Under the pieces are notes generated by a model. It saw only the letters and a list, made by a program, of their open reading frames with translations, was not told where the DNA came from and made no database searches. Positions 26,526 to 34,984 of a stretch of DNA of 64,000 nucleotides are shown piece by piece (within the stretch, counting starts at the first letter, position 1; every line of letters starts with the position of its first letter). Position numbers and translations under genes: made by a program. The stretch covers positions 1,635,056 to 1,699,055 of the forward strand of contig NZ_AP026830.1 of assembly GCF_026000775.1 (NCBI RefSeq), in the 5' to 3' direction. Source of the DNA: Vulcanisaeta souniana JCM 11219 (GTDB lineage: Archaea; Thermoproteota; Thermoprotei; Thermoproteales; Thermocladiaceae).

Positions 26526-27530
26526 TCATGTTACTTCCTCCAGTGCCCTTCTCACGGCTTCCCTGTGTATTGGTGTTTGCCATGCTACGTATTTTCCGAT
26601 TCCGAGTTCTTCATCCTTTTCTGGTGGTGGTGTGTCCACCCAGTAGTCTGGTTTTCTCTTGGGTAGGAAGTGAATGATGAGGTTCCTCTCGATTAACTCG
26701 TTGATTAATTCCCCGGGTGCGTTGAACCACAGGTAATCAGGGTCACCAACGGCCTCCCTAAGGTGACCCGCCCACTTCTTAATGAAGTCGGGTGATAGTT
26801 CCTTTTCCTTGGTGATTTTGTCAATGATTTTACCTACGTCCCAGTTGGCGCTGTATAGGTTCTCTAGCATTGCTGGATTTCCTCCGGTTATTCGCCAGAC
26901 CTCTTCGAGGTCCGGCTTATCGCCGGGTAATTGCTCGTAGAGTTGCTTGAAGCCTTCCCTAGTCATGTTCCACATGGGTGTTGACCAAGCCCACCTATGC
27001 CTACCAATCTCCCTCAAACTCACACCCTCACTGGTTGCGGCTATCGTTACTATCCTCTCATAATGCTCGGGTGGATACTCGATTAGGTTGAGCAGTGCCT
27101 TCACGTACAATGCAGACTCCTTAACGCCAATGACTTGGAAGGCGTCATCGACTATCACGGCTATCTTGCCCCTGGTCACCCTAATTAATTCCTTGGCGAG
27201 GTCGAAGGCAAGCCAAGCCAACCTACCGAGGGCATTTTGGGCGAGGGCATCCTTAACCATCTTAAGGAATTCATCCCTGAGACTAGCCACACCGAACTCG
27301 GCAAGAACCTCCCTATTGATTGGGTTAACGTAAATGACCTCAAAACCAAACTCCCTAAGCAACACCACAGACTGCCTAAGCCAAGCAGACTTACCACAAC
27401 CCTCAGGACCATAAATGACCTGCACCGGGTATGTGCCTTTCCCAGCCCACTCCTCAATGAGTTTAAGGGCGAGGTCCCTATCCACGAATTCCACTTGTTG
27501 ATTTGCGAAGTTGAGTTTGACCCTCTTCAT
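26526..27530 (-). CDS. Archaeal STAND-type ATPase, array member 5
   Basis: This 334-residue P-loop NTPase has Walker A GPEGCGKSAWL at about residues 41-51, Walker B IAVIVDDAFQVIG near 130, a sensor-like TIAATSEGVSLREIGRH, and TGGNPAMLENLY, which is typical of the archaeal ATPase/STAND family. The last 40 residues (PPPEKDEELGIGKYVAWQTP) are nearly the same in all five paralogues. The N-terminal 210 residues are almost identical to array member 4. The variable part before the tail (PDYLWFNAPGELINELIERN, then DYWVDTPPP) matches member 2 instead, so the gene is a recombinant. It overlaps the PaREP1 pseudogene by four bases, and the intact PaREP1 gene follows. No effector domain is fused. A sensing or switch role is inferred. 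Confidence 0.85.
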   Translation of the reverse strand: MKRVKLNFANQQVEFVDRDLALKLIEEWAGKGTYPVQVIYGPEGCGKSAWLRQSVVLLREFGFEVIYVNPINREVLAEFGVASLRDEFLKMVKDALAQNALGRLAWLAFDLAKELIRVTRGKIAVIVDDAFQVIGVKESALYVKALLNLIEYPPEHYERIVTIAATSEGVSLREIGRHRWAWSTPMWNMTREGFKQLYEQLPGDKPDLEEVWRITGGNPAMLENLYSANWDVGKIIDKITKEKELSPDFIKKWAGHLREAVGDPDYLWFNAPGELINELIERNLIIHFLPKRKPDYWVDTPPPEKDEELGIGKYVAWQTPIHREAVRRALEEVT

Positions 27531-28086
27531 TGTTTATCCTTAGTTGGATTTTTCCTGGGTTCATTTAGTGCCTCCTCTAGGTCGTTGCTCCACCTTACTC
27601 TTGGCTTCAACTCCTCAATGCGCTTGGTCAGCTCCTCTATGAGTAGTTTTACGTCCACCGCAGCCTCCCGCCTACTCCTATACTTCGACAGCGCCAAATC
27701 CGGGTCCGGACCATTGTACTGATAATCGTGTAGTTCCAGGGCCACCGCTGTCCAAGCAGATAACGCTTCATAATCAATCTCCTCAAGCATTTGCGCCAGC
27801 ACCTTCATCCTGCCCGTTGAAACCCTAGGGACAACCCTCCCCATTAATCACCCACGTACTTCATCAGTCCTAACCACCTGGAGCAACCTATCAAGCTCAA
27901 GCCTCAGTAATACAGCCAATAAAGCCCTCCAGGCCTGGAAGGCTTTGCCCGCGCGTTTCTGACTAGGCCTTCATTAAGGAATTTGATGGCTAGGTTTGCC
28001 TCGGTTAGGGACTCCAGGAGCCTGGCATTTATGTAGTTCTCCGTGGTTGGCTTGGGTAGGGGCCTCTCGAGGTTTTCAGCGCCCAT
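27527..28086 (-). pseudogene. PaREP1-family protein, broken second copy
   Basis: The frame from 28086 encodes LPKPTTENYINARLLESLTE and AIKFLNEGLVRNA, matching the intact copy. A frameshift near 27957 turns the expected AAGKAFQAWRALL into unrelated residues. The second half then reads well in another frame, except for a TGA at 27848-27850 where the intact gene has TGG (Trp in RRWLM). The C-terminal half (LELHDYQYNGPDPDLALSKY to the end) is intact. Two lesions show the gene is inactive. Its position directly after ATPase member 4 mirrors the intact pair at 25906-27530. Confidence 0.85.
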
Positions 28087-28110
28087 GCCCCGAGTCTTCA
28101 GTGGGATTCC

Positions 28111-29127
28111 TCACATTAATCCCTGCAATGCACTCCTGACTGCTTCCCTGTGCAGTGGTGATTGCCACGCGACGCGCCTGCCAATCCCCAGCTCTGGGTC
28201 CTTCTCCGGCGGTGGTTGATCGATCCATAGGTATTCATCCCTCCACTGTGGTATTTCGATTATGAGGTTTAGCTCGATTAGCCTATTCATTAGTGGTATT
28301 CTTTCCCTGCTCATGAGTGTGTCTGGGTCGTTGATTGCCTCATCAAGCCAACGCTTTTCTTCACTGGTAAGTGAGTCTATGAATGCGTCAAGGCCCTTCT
28401 CATCACGCATATCCCTAATGACGGCCTTCACACTCCAACCAGCATTGTAAAGCCTCTCCAACATCCTCGGGTTTCCACCCGTCAATTTCCAGACCTCCTC
28501 GAATGGTGGCTTATCGCCGGGCAACTGATCATACAACTGCCTGAACCCATCCCTAGGCATATTCCACATAACCCTTAGGTTAGCCCACGTGTGTCTTCCT
28601 ATTTCCCTCCTCGAAACACCCTCACTCGTGGCAGCTATCGTGACTATTTTCTCGTAGTGCTCCGGAGGATACTCAATCAAGTTCAGTAAGGCTTTTACGT
28701 ACAATGCCGATTCCCTCACGCCAATGACTTGAAACGCGTCATCGACTATCACGGCTATTTTTCCTCTGGTCACCCTAATTAATTCCTTGGCGAGGTCGAA
28801 GGCAAGCCAAGCCAACCTACCGAGGGCATTCTGGGCAAGAGCCTCCCTAACCATCTTAAGGAATTCATCCTTGAGACTAGCCACACCGAACTCGGCAAGG
28901 ACCTCCCTATTGATTGGGTTAACGTAAATGACCTCAAAACCAAACTCCCTAAGCAACTCCACGGACTGCCTAAGCCAAGCAGACTTACCACAACCCTCAG
29001 GACCCAAGACAACCTGGACTGGGAAGGTACCCTTCACAGCCCATTCCTCGGCAACTCTCCTGAGGGCCGAGTCCCTATCAACGAATTCTATTTCCTTGCC
29101 CGCGAAGTTGAGTTTGACCCTCCTCAT
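28111..29127 (-). CDS. Archaeal STAND-type ATPase, array member 4
   Basis: The 338-residue paralogue has Walker A GPEGCGKSAWL, Walker B IAVIVDDAFQVIG and the TGGNPRMLERLY motif. Long DNA stretches (for example 28850-28990) are almost identical to member 5. Its C-terminal variable region is of the other type (DPDTLMSRERIPLMNRLIEL, then DEYLWIDQPPPEKD), as in members 1 and 3. Two positions near the end (DPELGIGRRVAW) depart from the usual tail. It overlaps member 3 upstream by four bases and is followed after 24 bases by the PaREP1 pseudogene. Confidence 0.85.
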   Translation of the reverse strand: MRRVKLNFAGKEIEFVDRDSALRRVAEEWAVKGTFPVQVVLGPEGCGKSAWLRQSVELLREFGFEVIYVNPINREVLAEFGVASLKDEFLKMVREALAQNALGRLAWLAFDLAKELIRVTRGKIAVIVDDAFQVIGVRESALYVKALLNLIEYPPEHYEKIVTIAATSEGVSRREIGRHTWANLRVMWNMPRDGFRQLYDQLPGDKPPFEEVWKLTGGNPRMLERLYNAGWSVKAVIRDMRDEKGLDAFIDSLTSEEKRWLDEAINDPDTLMSRERIPLMNRLIELNLIIEIPQWRDEYLWIDQPPPEKDPELGIGRRVAWQSPLHREAVRSALQGLM

Positions 29128-30143
29128 GACTTAGTCTCCCCTAGTACCTTCCTGATTGCTTCCCTGTGTATTGGGCTTTGCCATGCGACGTACTTTCCGA
29201 TCCCTAGCTCCTCATCCTTTTCTGGCGGTGGTTCTCCGATCCACAGGTATTCCTCCCTCTCGGGTATGTCATCAATTATTAGGTTTAATTCGACGAGTTT
29301 GTCCATGAGAGGTATCCTCTCCCTATTCATTAGGGTGTCTGGGTTTTCGGTGGCTTCCTGGAGCCAGGATTTCTCGGTGTTGGTGAGGGATGATATGAAT
29401 GTCCTTAGTCTCTTTTCGCTGATTATATCGCTGATTACCTTATCCGTGTTCCACCTGTTCTCGTAGAGGTTTCCCAGCATCCTTGGGTTACCGCCGGTTA
29501 GCTTCCACGCTTCCTCGAGGCTTGGCTTATTGTCGGGTATTTGCTCGTAGAGTTGTCTAAAGCCGTCCCTCGCCATGTTCCACATGATGTCTAAGTGGGC
29601 CCACGTGTGCCTTCCTATTTCCCTCCTCGAAACACCCTCGCTGGTGGCTACTATTGTTATTACCCTCTCGTACTCAGCCGGTGGGTACTCGATTAGGTTG
29701 AGCAGTGCCTTCACGTACATTGCCGATTCCCTCACGCCAATCACCTGGAATACGTCGTCTGCGAGTATGGCTATCCTGCCTCTCCTCGCCTTTATTAATT
29801 CATTAATTACGTTATAGGCTATCCACGCAATCCTTGCCAGGGCGTTTTGGCTAATTGCTTCCTGGGCGAGCCTGTAGAGCTCGTTTCTTAGGTCCTTAAT
29901 CCCAACTTCAGCGTAGACGCGCCCGTTGAGTGGGTTTATGTAGATCACGTCGAAGCCATAATCCCTAAGCAACTCCACGGACTGCAGGAGCCAAGCCGTC
30001 TTACCACAGCCCTCAGGCCCTAGGACAACCTCCACAAGCCTCATGCCCCTATCAACCCACTCATCAATGCGTTTGATGGCTATCTCCCTGTCCGTGAACT
30101 CAACCTGCAGGTCTAGGGCCAGGGGTAGTTTAATCCTCCTCAC
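29124..30143 (-). CDS. Archaeal STAND-type ATPase, array member 3
   Basis: The 339-residue paralogue has Walker A GPEGCGKTAWL. Its Walker B is slightly altered (IAILADDVFQVIG), with Ala-Asp-Asp still holding the acidic pair. It keeps VATSEGVSRREIGRHTW and TGGNPRMLGNLY. The middle (ESAMYVKALLNLIEYPP) groups with members 4 and 5, while the C-terminal region (ENPDTLMNRERIPLMDKLVE) groups with members 1 and 4. It is the most divergent in the segment after the Walker A helix. It overlaps both neighbouring ATPase genes by four bases, so the array is likely translated in a coupled way. Confidence 0.85.
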   Translation of the reverse strand: MRRIKLPLALDLQVEFTDREIAIKRIDEWVDRGMRLVEVVLGPEGCGKTAWLLQSVELLRDYGFDVIYINPLNGRVYAEVGIKDLRNELYRLAQEAISQNALARIAWIAYNVINELIKARRGRIAILADDVFQVIGVRESAMYVKALLNLIEYPPAEYERVITIVATSEGVSRREIGRHTWAHLDIMWNMARDGFRQLYEQIPDNKPSLEEAWKLTGGNPRMLGNLYENRWNTDKVISDIISEKRLRTFISSLTNTEKSWLQEATENPDTLMNRERIPLMDKLVELNLIIDDIPEREEYLWIGEPPPEKDEELGIGKYVAWQSPIHREAIRKVLGETKS

Positions 30144-31144
30144 ATTAACCCCTGCAACGCCCTCCTAACCGCCTCTCTATGCAGTGGCGACTGCCACGCA
30201 ACGTAGCGGCCAATCCCGAGTTCCTCATCCTTCTCAGGCGGTGGTGTGTCCACCCATTGGTCCGGGTCCCTGCTGGGTATTCCGTAGATTATTAGGTTCC
30301 TCTTGATGAGTTCATTGGCGAGTTCCCTGGGCCCCTCATTCCACAGGTAATCCGGGTCGCTCAGTACGGCCTCCATCTCCCTCCTCCACCGCCTAATGAA
30401 CTCCCTAGTCACTTCCCTATCCAGGATTAACTGCTCAATGACCTTATCAGCATTCCAACCCCTCTCGTAGAGTCTCTCGAGCATCCTCGGATTCCCACCA
30501 GTCAATCCCCACACCTCCTCGAATGGCGGCTTACTGCCCGGTATCTGCTTATAGAGTTTCTCGAAGCCCTCTTTCGGCATGTTCCAAATTGGCGTGATGT
30601 CCGACCACGAGTGCCTTCCAATCTCCCTTAGGCTGACGCCCTCGCTTGTTGCGGCTATTGCTATCATGCTCTCATAATTGGCTGGCGGGTGTTCGAGCAG
30701 TCCAAGTAGTCCCTTGACGTATATGGCTGCCCTGTCTAAACCAATCACTTGAAAGGCATCATCGACGATCACGGCTAGCCTGCGCACCCTAGCCTTAATG
30801 GCCTCCCTGGCAACGTCAATCACAGCCCAGGCAACCCTACCCCAGGTGAGTTGGCTCGTGGCCTCGCGGATTATATCCATTAGTTTATTCCTCAGTTTTT
30901 CAATACCAAGCTCAACAATGAATGAACCCTCGATGGGGTTTACGTAGATTACCTCAAACCCATGATCCCTCAGCACCTCAGCCGACTGCATTAGCCAAGC
31001 GGTCTTACCACAGCCCTCCGGGCCATAGACCACGTGTGGAAGGGCCATACCCCTATCAATCCATTGCTCAATCCATTTAATCGCTGAATCCCTATCCACG
31101 AAGTTAATCCTTACGTTAGCGAGCCTAAGCTCAATCCTCCTCAT
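30140..31144 (-). CDS. Archaeal STAND-type ATPase, array member 2
   Basis: The 334-residue paralogue has Walker A GPEGCGKTAWL and Walker B LAVIVDDAFQVIG. Its middle (LDRAAIYVKGLLGLLEHPP) is shared with member 1. The variable C-terminal part (SDPDYLWNEGPRELANELIK, then DPDQWVDTPPPEKD) is shared with member 5 but not with member 1. The sensor stretch IAIAATSEGVSLREIGRHSW and TGGNPRMLERLYERGW are intact. Stop and start overlap with members 1 and 3. Confidence 0.85.
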   Translation of the reverse strand: MRRIELRLANVRINFVDRDSAIKWIEQWIDRGMALPHVVYGPEGCGKTAWLMQSAEVLRDHGFEVIYVNPIEGSFIVELGIEKLRNKLMDIIREATSQLTWGRVAWAVIDVAREAIKARVRRLAVIVDDAFQVIGLDRAAIYVKGLLGLLEHPPANYESMIAIAATSEGVSLREIGRHSWSDITPIWNMPKEGFEKLYKQIPGSKPPFEEVWGLTGGNPRMLERLYERGWNADKVIEQLILDREVTREFIRRWRREMEAVLSDPDYLWNEGPRELANELIKRNLIIYGIPSRDPDQWVDTPPPEKDEELGIGRYVAWQSPLHREAVRRALQGLM

Positions 31145-32157
31145 TACTTCAGGGATTCAAGGACCCTCTTAACGGCTTCCCTATGTATTGGGCTTTGCCA
31201 TGCGACGTACTTTCCGATCCCTAGCTCCTCATCCTTTTCTGGCGGTGGTTGGTCAATCCATTGGTATTCCTCCCTCTCGGGTATGTCGTCAATTATCAGG
31301 TTCAATTCAACCAGTCTGTCCATGAGAGGTATCCTCTCCCTAGCGAATAACGTGTCAGGATCATTAACCGCCTCCATGAGCCAAGCCCTCTTGACGCTTG
31401 AGAGAGACCTTGCGAATCGCCTTAACTTATTTCTATTAATCACCTCATTAACCACCTTATCAACACTCCAATTATTCTCATAGAGTCTCTCCAACATCCT
31501 TGGGTTTCCTCCGGTTATTCGCCAAATCTCTTCGAAACCCGGCTTATCGCCGGGCAACTGGTCATACAACTGCCTGAAGCCTTCCTTCGGCATGTTCCAC
31601 ATGGGTATTATGTCGGACCACTCATGCCTACCAATCTCACGCCTCGAAACACCCTCACTCGTGGCAGCGATGGCGACAATCCTTTCATATAATTCCGGTG
31701 GGTGTTCTATTAGTCCGAGCATTCCCTTGACGTATATGGCCGCCTTATCAAGGTCTATGGCTTGGAAGGCGTCGTCGACGATAACCGCCAGTCTACCCCT
31801 CCTCATCCTTATTAATTCCCTGGCTAGGTCAATGACCACCCACACAGCCCTGACCCAGGCATCGCTGGTAGCCTCACGGAGAATCTCAACCAGCCTCCTC
31901 CTAACATCCTCAACACCCGCCTCAGCCATGAACCTCTGCTCAATGGGGTTTATGTAGATCACGTCGAAGCCATAATCCCTAAGCAACTCCACGGACTGCA
32001 GAAGCCAAGCCGTCTTACCGCAGCCCTCAGGTCCATAAACCACCTTCGGAAACCCAGCACCCCTCTCGGCCCATTCCTCAACGCGTCTCATTGCTAGGTC
32101 TCTGTCCACGAATTCGACCGCCAGGTTTGGTGTTAGGGATAGCCTTATTCTTCTCAT
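31144..32157 (-). CDS. Archaeal STAND-type ATPase, array member 1
   Basis: First-transcribed member of the array, 337 residues. Walker A is GPEGCGKTAWL and Walker B LAVIVDDAFQAID. The middle (LDKAAIYVKGMLGLIEHPP) resembles member 2, while the C-terminal region (NDPDTLFARERIPLMDRLVE, then EEYQWIDQPPPEKDEELGIG) resembles members 3 and 4. A purine-rich GGGAGGGA lies about 6-13 bases before the ATG, which could act as a Shine-Dalgarno site and indicates internal, leadered initiation in a longer operon. The gene is 42 bases downstream of the 145-residue protein gene. Confidence 0.85.
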   Translation of the reverse strand: MRRIRLSLTPNLAVEFVDRDLAMRRVEEWAERGAGFPKVVYGPEGCGKTAWLLQSVELLRDYGFDVIYINPIEQRFMAEAGVEDVRRRLVEILREATSDAWVRAVWVVIDLARELIRMRRGRLAVIVDDAFQAIDLDKAAIYVKGMLGLIEHPPELYERIVAIAATSEGVSRREIGRHEWSDIIPMWNMPKEGFRQLYDQLPGDKPGFEEIWRITGGNPRMLERLYENNWSVDKVVNEVINRNKLRRFARSLSSVKRAWLMEAVNDPDTLFARERIPLMDRLVELNLIIDDIPEREEYQWIDQPPPEKDEELGIGKYVAWQSPIHREAVKRVLESLK

Positions 32158-32199
32158 GCCGTATCCCTCCCTATGGCTTGGGTCGTGGCTTTGCCGTGT

Positions 32200-32637
32200 T
32201 CACGTCAGCTCCGGCCTGTATATTATTGGTGTGTTTAGCCACATTAGGCCCATGTTTATCATGTCCTGGGACCTCCTAACGATAGCCCTGACCCACCCAA
32301 GTCTCTCGACCAGTTTCCTGCCGACTAGGTAGGCTACGAATTTCGCCTTCCTCATTAGTACGAGGCTTAGCGCCTCTATTACTGCCTCCCTGAGCATTTC
32401 CAGGGCCTTCGGTGACTTGAACCTGAGACCTCGCCTTAGGTATGGAATTGCCGCCTCAAGGAGGCCCCTGCGGAGTGAGTTAACCCTCCACCAGACGCCG
32501 AGTCTTAGGGCTATCCTCTTTGTTGATTGCATTAGTTGCAGGCTGATTGCATTGATGGTGTTGTTAAGGAAGTCTTTTATGAGTCCCAGGGCCTCCTCGG
32601 GCGGTATAAACATTATGACATATAAGTTAGGACCCAT
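32200..32637 (-). CDS. Conserved small protein, paralogue of the 36497-36871 product
   Basis: I do not recognise a named family for this 145-residue protein. It is basic and helical and shares a clear core with the protein at 36497-36871: WWRVNSLRRGLLEAAIPYLR, then MLREAVIEAL, RKAKFVAYLVGRKL and a tail around GLMWLNTPIIYR. The paralogues lie on the two arms of a divergent envelope locus. It overlaps the membrane-protein gene upstream (TAATG-type junction) and precedes the ATPase array by 42 bases, so it may link the two groups of genes in one transcript. Function unknown. Confidence 0.65.
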   Translation of the reverse strand: MGPNLYVIMFIPPEEALGLIKDFLNNTINAISLQLMQSTKRIALRLGVWWRVNSLRRGLLEAAIPYLRRGLRFKSPKALEMLREAVIEALSLVLMRKAKFVAYLVGRKLVERLGWVRAIVRRSQDMINMGLMWLNTPIIYRPELT

Positions 32638-33218
32638 TATATAAACATTGCCTGAGAATGAACCATTGGCTCTATGCTTGTTTGTCTTGGTTTACCGTGT
32701 TTCCTCACTTCCATGGCCGCTGGCATTGCCATTAGTCCCACGGCTAGGGCCACCCAGTATATTAGGTGTGGGGTTATTGTTATTGTCATTAGTATGTTGG
32801 TGCCTCCGTAATTCATGGTCATGACGCCGCTGCCCATGAGCACAAGCGGGTACCTCGCGGGTACGTGGTACAAGCCAAATACGTAGTTCGCTATGTAGTA
32901 TATTATGATTGGGTATATTAGGTATGGTATTGATAATGAGATTAATGTGTATGTCCTTATTGGTGTTCCCTTCACGGTCACTAGGTATATGTTTCTTGCA
33001 AGGATTATTATTAGGTATGCCCTGTATGCCTCGAGTATTGCTGTGATTAAGCCTGAGATCTCTAGGGTTGTTCCCAGGAGTGTTACCGTGAATTGGAATG
33101 GTGATGTTCCAATAATGAGTAGCCCTCCGAAGTTGTAGGTCCACCAATCCAGCGGTATTGCCACCACGGCCAGCCCAAGGACCAGGTACACCAGTGTGAT
33201 TGGGTGCTTGACCTTCAT
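32637..33218 (-). CDS. Integral membrane protein, about five segments
   Basis: This 193-residue protein has hydrophobic segments at about 8-25, 30-60 (LLIIGTSPFQFTVTLLGTTL), 60-80, 90-115 (YTLISLSIPYLIYPIIIYYI) and 145-170 (LIYWVALAVGLMAMPAAM). The loop near residue 130 contains SGVMTMNYGGTN. No family was recognised. It overlaps the repeat-protein gene upstream by four bases and the small paralogue gene downstream by one, so the three are one translational unit. It probably forms a membrane anchor or partner for the repeat protein, by context only. Confidence 0.6.
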   Translation of the reverse strand: MKVKHPITLVYLVLGLAVVAIPLDWWTYNFGGLLIIGTSPFQFTVTLLGTTLEISGLITAILEAYRAYLIIILARNIYLVTVKGTPIRTYTLISLSIPYLIYPIIIYYIANYVFGLYHVPARYPLVLMGSGVMTMNYGGTNILMTITITPHLIYWVALAVGLMAMPAAMEVRKHGKPRQTSIEPMVHSQAMFI

Positions 33219-34846
33219 GGTCTCACCCTTAGCCTAACCAGCGTTGAGCCAGCCATGACTGTTACATTGACGTACTCGTTAAGGGCGCTTGCATTGGTCA
33301 CCTGCAGCCTGAGTATCCCGGTGCTGTTTGGCGGTATCTCGACTGGGGCTACGAGGTGTATGTATTGGTTGGTTATGTTGATTATAGCCATGTGCACACC
33401 GAGTGGGTTCCTGATGAGCACCTCTATGACCTGTGGTTCAAGCCCCGTACTGCCTATTGTGAATTCCTCGGTTAGGTTCACGCCCATGATGCCGAGGATT
33501 ATCGTCACGTTCTCACCCACCGGGTTGGTTGTGTTCGTTATCAGTAGCCTTAGTATTGCCGTTCCCATGGGTGGTATTGTCGTGGTGTTTATTAGGTGGA
33601 GGCTTGGGCTTGTTATGTTGTATATGGTTATTGCGTAGTTCATTGGGTTCTCAACGGCCATGCTTAGTACGGCGCCCCTGAGGACACTGGGACCGGCTAC
33701 GCTGCCCAGTGGTATTGATGTCGTTAGGTTTATGCCGTCAACACCCAACATCAACAGCGCATCCTCATTACCCATGGCGATGCTCCTATAGAGACCGAGG
33801 TAGTTGCTCACGTTTATGGTTATGTATGAGGGGCCGGGTGGAATGACTTGCGGCGTGTTGGCCAGCTCTATGTATTGTCCGCTTAGTTCATAGACCGTGA
33901 CCTCGGTGCCCAGCGGGTTTTCCACGTCGATCCTCAGTACACCGCCTGTGCTTATGGGCGTGGCGTTAATTCCCCTGCTTAGTACGAATTCACTGCTCAT
34001 TGTTGCGCCGCCTAGGTTTACGGTTGCGTTAACCACCTCCTCGCCCTCCTGGTATAGGGTGTAGAAGCCCGTGTAGTTCCACACGTGGAACTCCGCAATT
34101 GCCGTGTTGTTTGGCGGTACCTCCACAGGGCTGACTAGGGTTATGTACCTGCCCGTGATGTTGTACAGGGTCACTGTGAACGGGTAATTATTCCTGACGC
34201 CAATGCTTACGTACCCGCCGCCCAGGTTTGGTATTGACAATGGTACATTGGTTATTTTACCAAGTATGCCCACTGTGGTTATTCCCACCCCGCATGCCGT
34301 TAGGTTCATGGTTATTGTCTCCTTGCCGGACGTGTATGATTGGTAGAGGGCTTGGGCATTAGTTATTGCCAGCGTCACGGTGGCCGTGCCCTGTGGCTGG
34401 ACCGTGTATTGCCTGTTCATGGTTATGTAGTTTCCCGTTATGTTGTTTATGACTACCGTGCAGTTGAGACTGTTGGTAACCAGTAGTGTCATGGTTTGCT
34501 CGTTGTATGACTGCACGTTAATGCCCAGCGTCCCATTTATACTGGTTGGTATCCTGGGTACTTCGAAGGTGAGCCCTCCCGTGGTATTCATTGGCGCGCT
34601 CGGTATGTGCATACGCAGTAACCCAGTGCCATTCTTAATGGCCGCCAGCACGCCTGAGAGTCCCTGGGCATTTAGTTCTATGTTCGGCGTAATAACGCTA
34701 CTACTTATCTCACTTAGTGACTTGTTGATTATGCTGATTGGTTGCGTCACGTAGTTATGTATGTTGGCTGGGACGTTATTGACCAATACGTACACCACAA
34801 CTACTGCTACAGCTACCAAAATGGCTATGAGTCTAATTACATCCAT
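33215..34846 (-). CDS. Surface protein of five tandem Ig-like repeats with an N-terminal membrane anchor
   Basis: A 543-residue protein with an N-terminal hydrophobic helix (IRLIAILVAVAVVVVYVLV) that anchors or exports it. From about residue 95 to the end come five repeats of about 80 residues. Each follows the pattern N-P/Y-h-x-x-T-hydrophobic-Y-N-I-T-G-x-Y-I-x-L, then a PP-x-x-T turn, for example VTLYNITGRYITL, VTVYELSGQYIEL and AIINITNQYIHL. Many N-x-S/T sequons suggest heavy N-glycosylation outside the cell. The start is set at the ATG at 34846, because a TATA box lies 26 bases upstream; the TTG at 34852 is less likely. The related repeats may mediate adhesion or S-layer contact. Function is inferred. 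Confidence 0.7.
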   Translation of the reverse strand: MDVIRLIAILVAVAVVVVYVLVNNVPANIHNYVTQPISIINKSLSEISSSVITPNIELNAQGLSGVLAAIKNGTGLLRMHIPSAPMNTTGGLTFEVPRIPTSINGTLGINVQSYNEQTMTLLVTNSLNCTVVINNITGNYITMNRQYTVQPQGTATVTLAITNAQALYQSYTSGKETITMNLTACGVGITTVGILGKITNVPLSIPNLGGGYVSIGVRNNYPFTVTLYNITGRYITLVSPVEVPPNNTAIAEFHVWNYTGFYTLYQEGEEVVNATVNLGGATMSSEFVLSRGINATPISTGGVLRIDVENPLGTEVTVYELSGQYIELANTPQVIPPGPSYITINVSNYLGLYRSIAMGNEDALLMLGVDGINLTTSIPLGSVAGPSVLRGAVLSMAVENPMNYAITIYNITSPSLHLINTTTIPPMGTAILRLLITNTTNPVGENVTIILGIMGVNLTEEFTIGSTGLEPQVIEVLIRNPLGVHMAIINITNQYIHLVAPVEIPPNSTGILRLQVTNASALNEYVNVTVMAGSTLVRLRVRP

Positions 34847-34868
34847 ATGCAATGATTTACCTCTATTC

Positions 34869-34876
34869 TTTATAAA
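34869..34876 (-). promoter_or_regulatory. TATA box of the repeat-protein operon
   Basis: TTTATAAA is centred 26-27 bases upstream of the ATG at 34846 on the minus strand. That spacing decides between the ATG and the TTG six bases earlier. Confidence 0.6.
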
Positions 34877-34984
34877 CTATAGCATTCGTGACTTGGGTAA
34901 ACGCAATGGACATCGCCCTTAGCTTATTAATGCGTCATTGTGAATAATGCTTTAATTATGCCTTGCTAGGGATGGCTTTGTTTA

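Noticed and set aside
26526-32157. CRISPR-like repeated DNA in the ATPase array
   Set aside because: The repeats are long paralogous coding sequence, not short regularly spaced repeats; no repeat-spacer pattern was seen anywhere in the window.
32692-33147. 151-codon alternative frame inside the membrane-protein gene
   Set aside because: It has histidine/asparagine-rich shadow-like sequence, while the overlapping frame has clear membrane helices and coupled starts.
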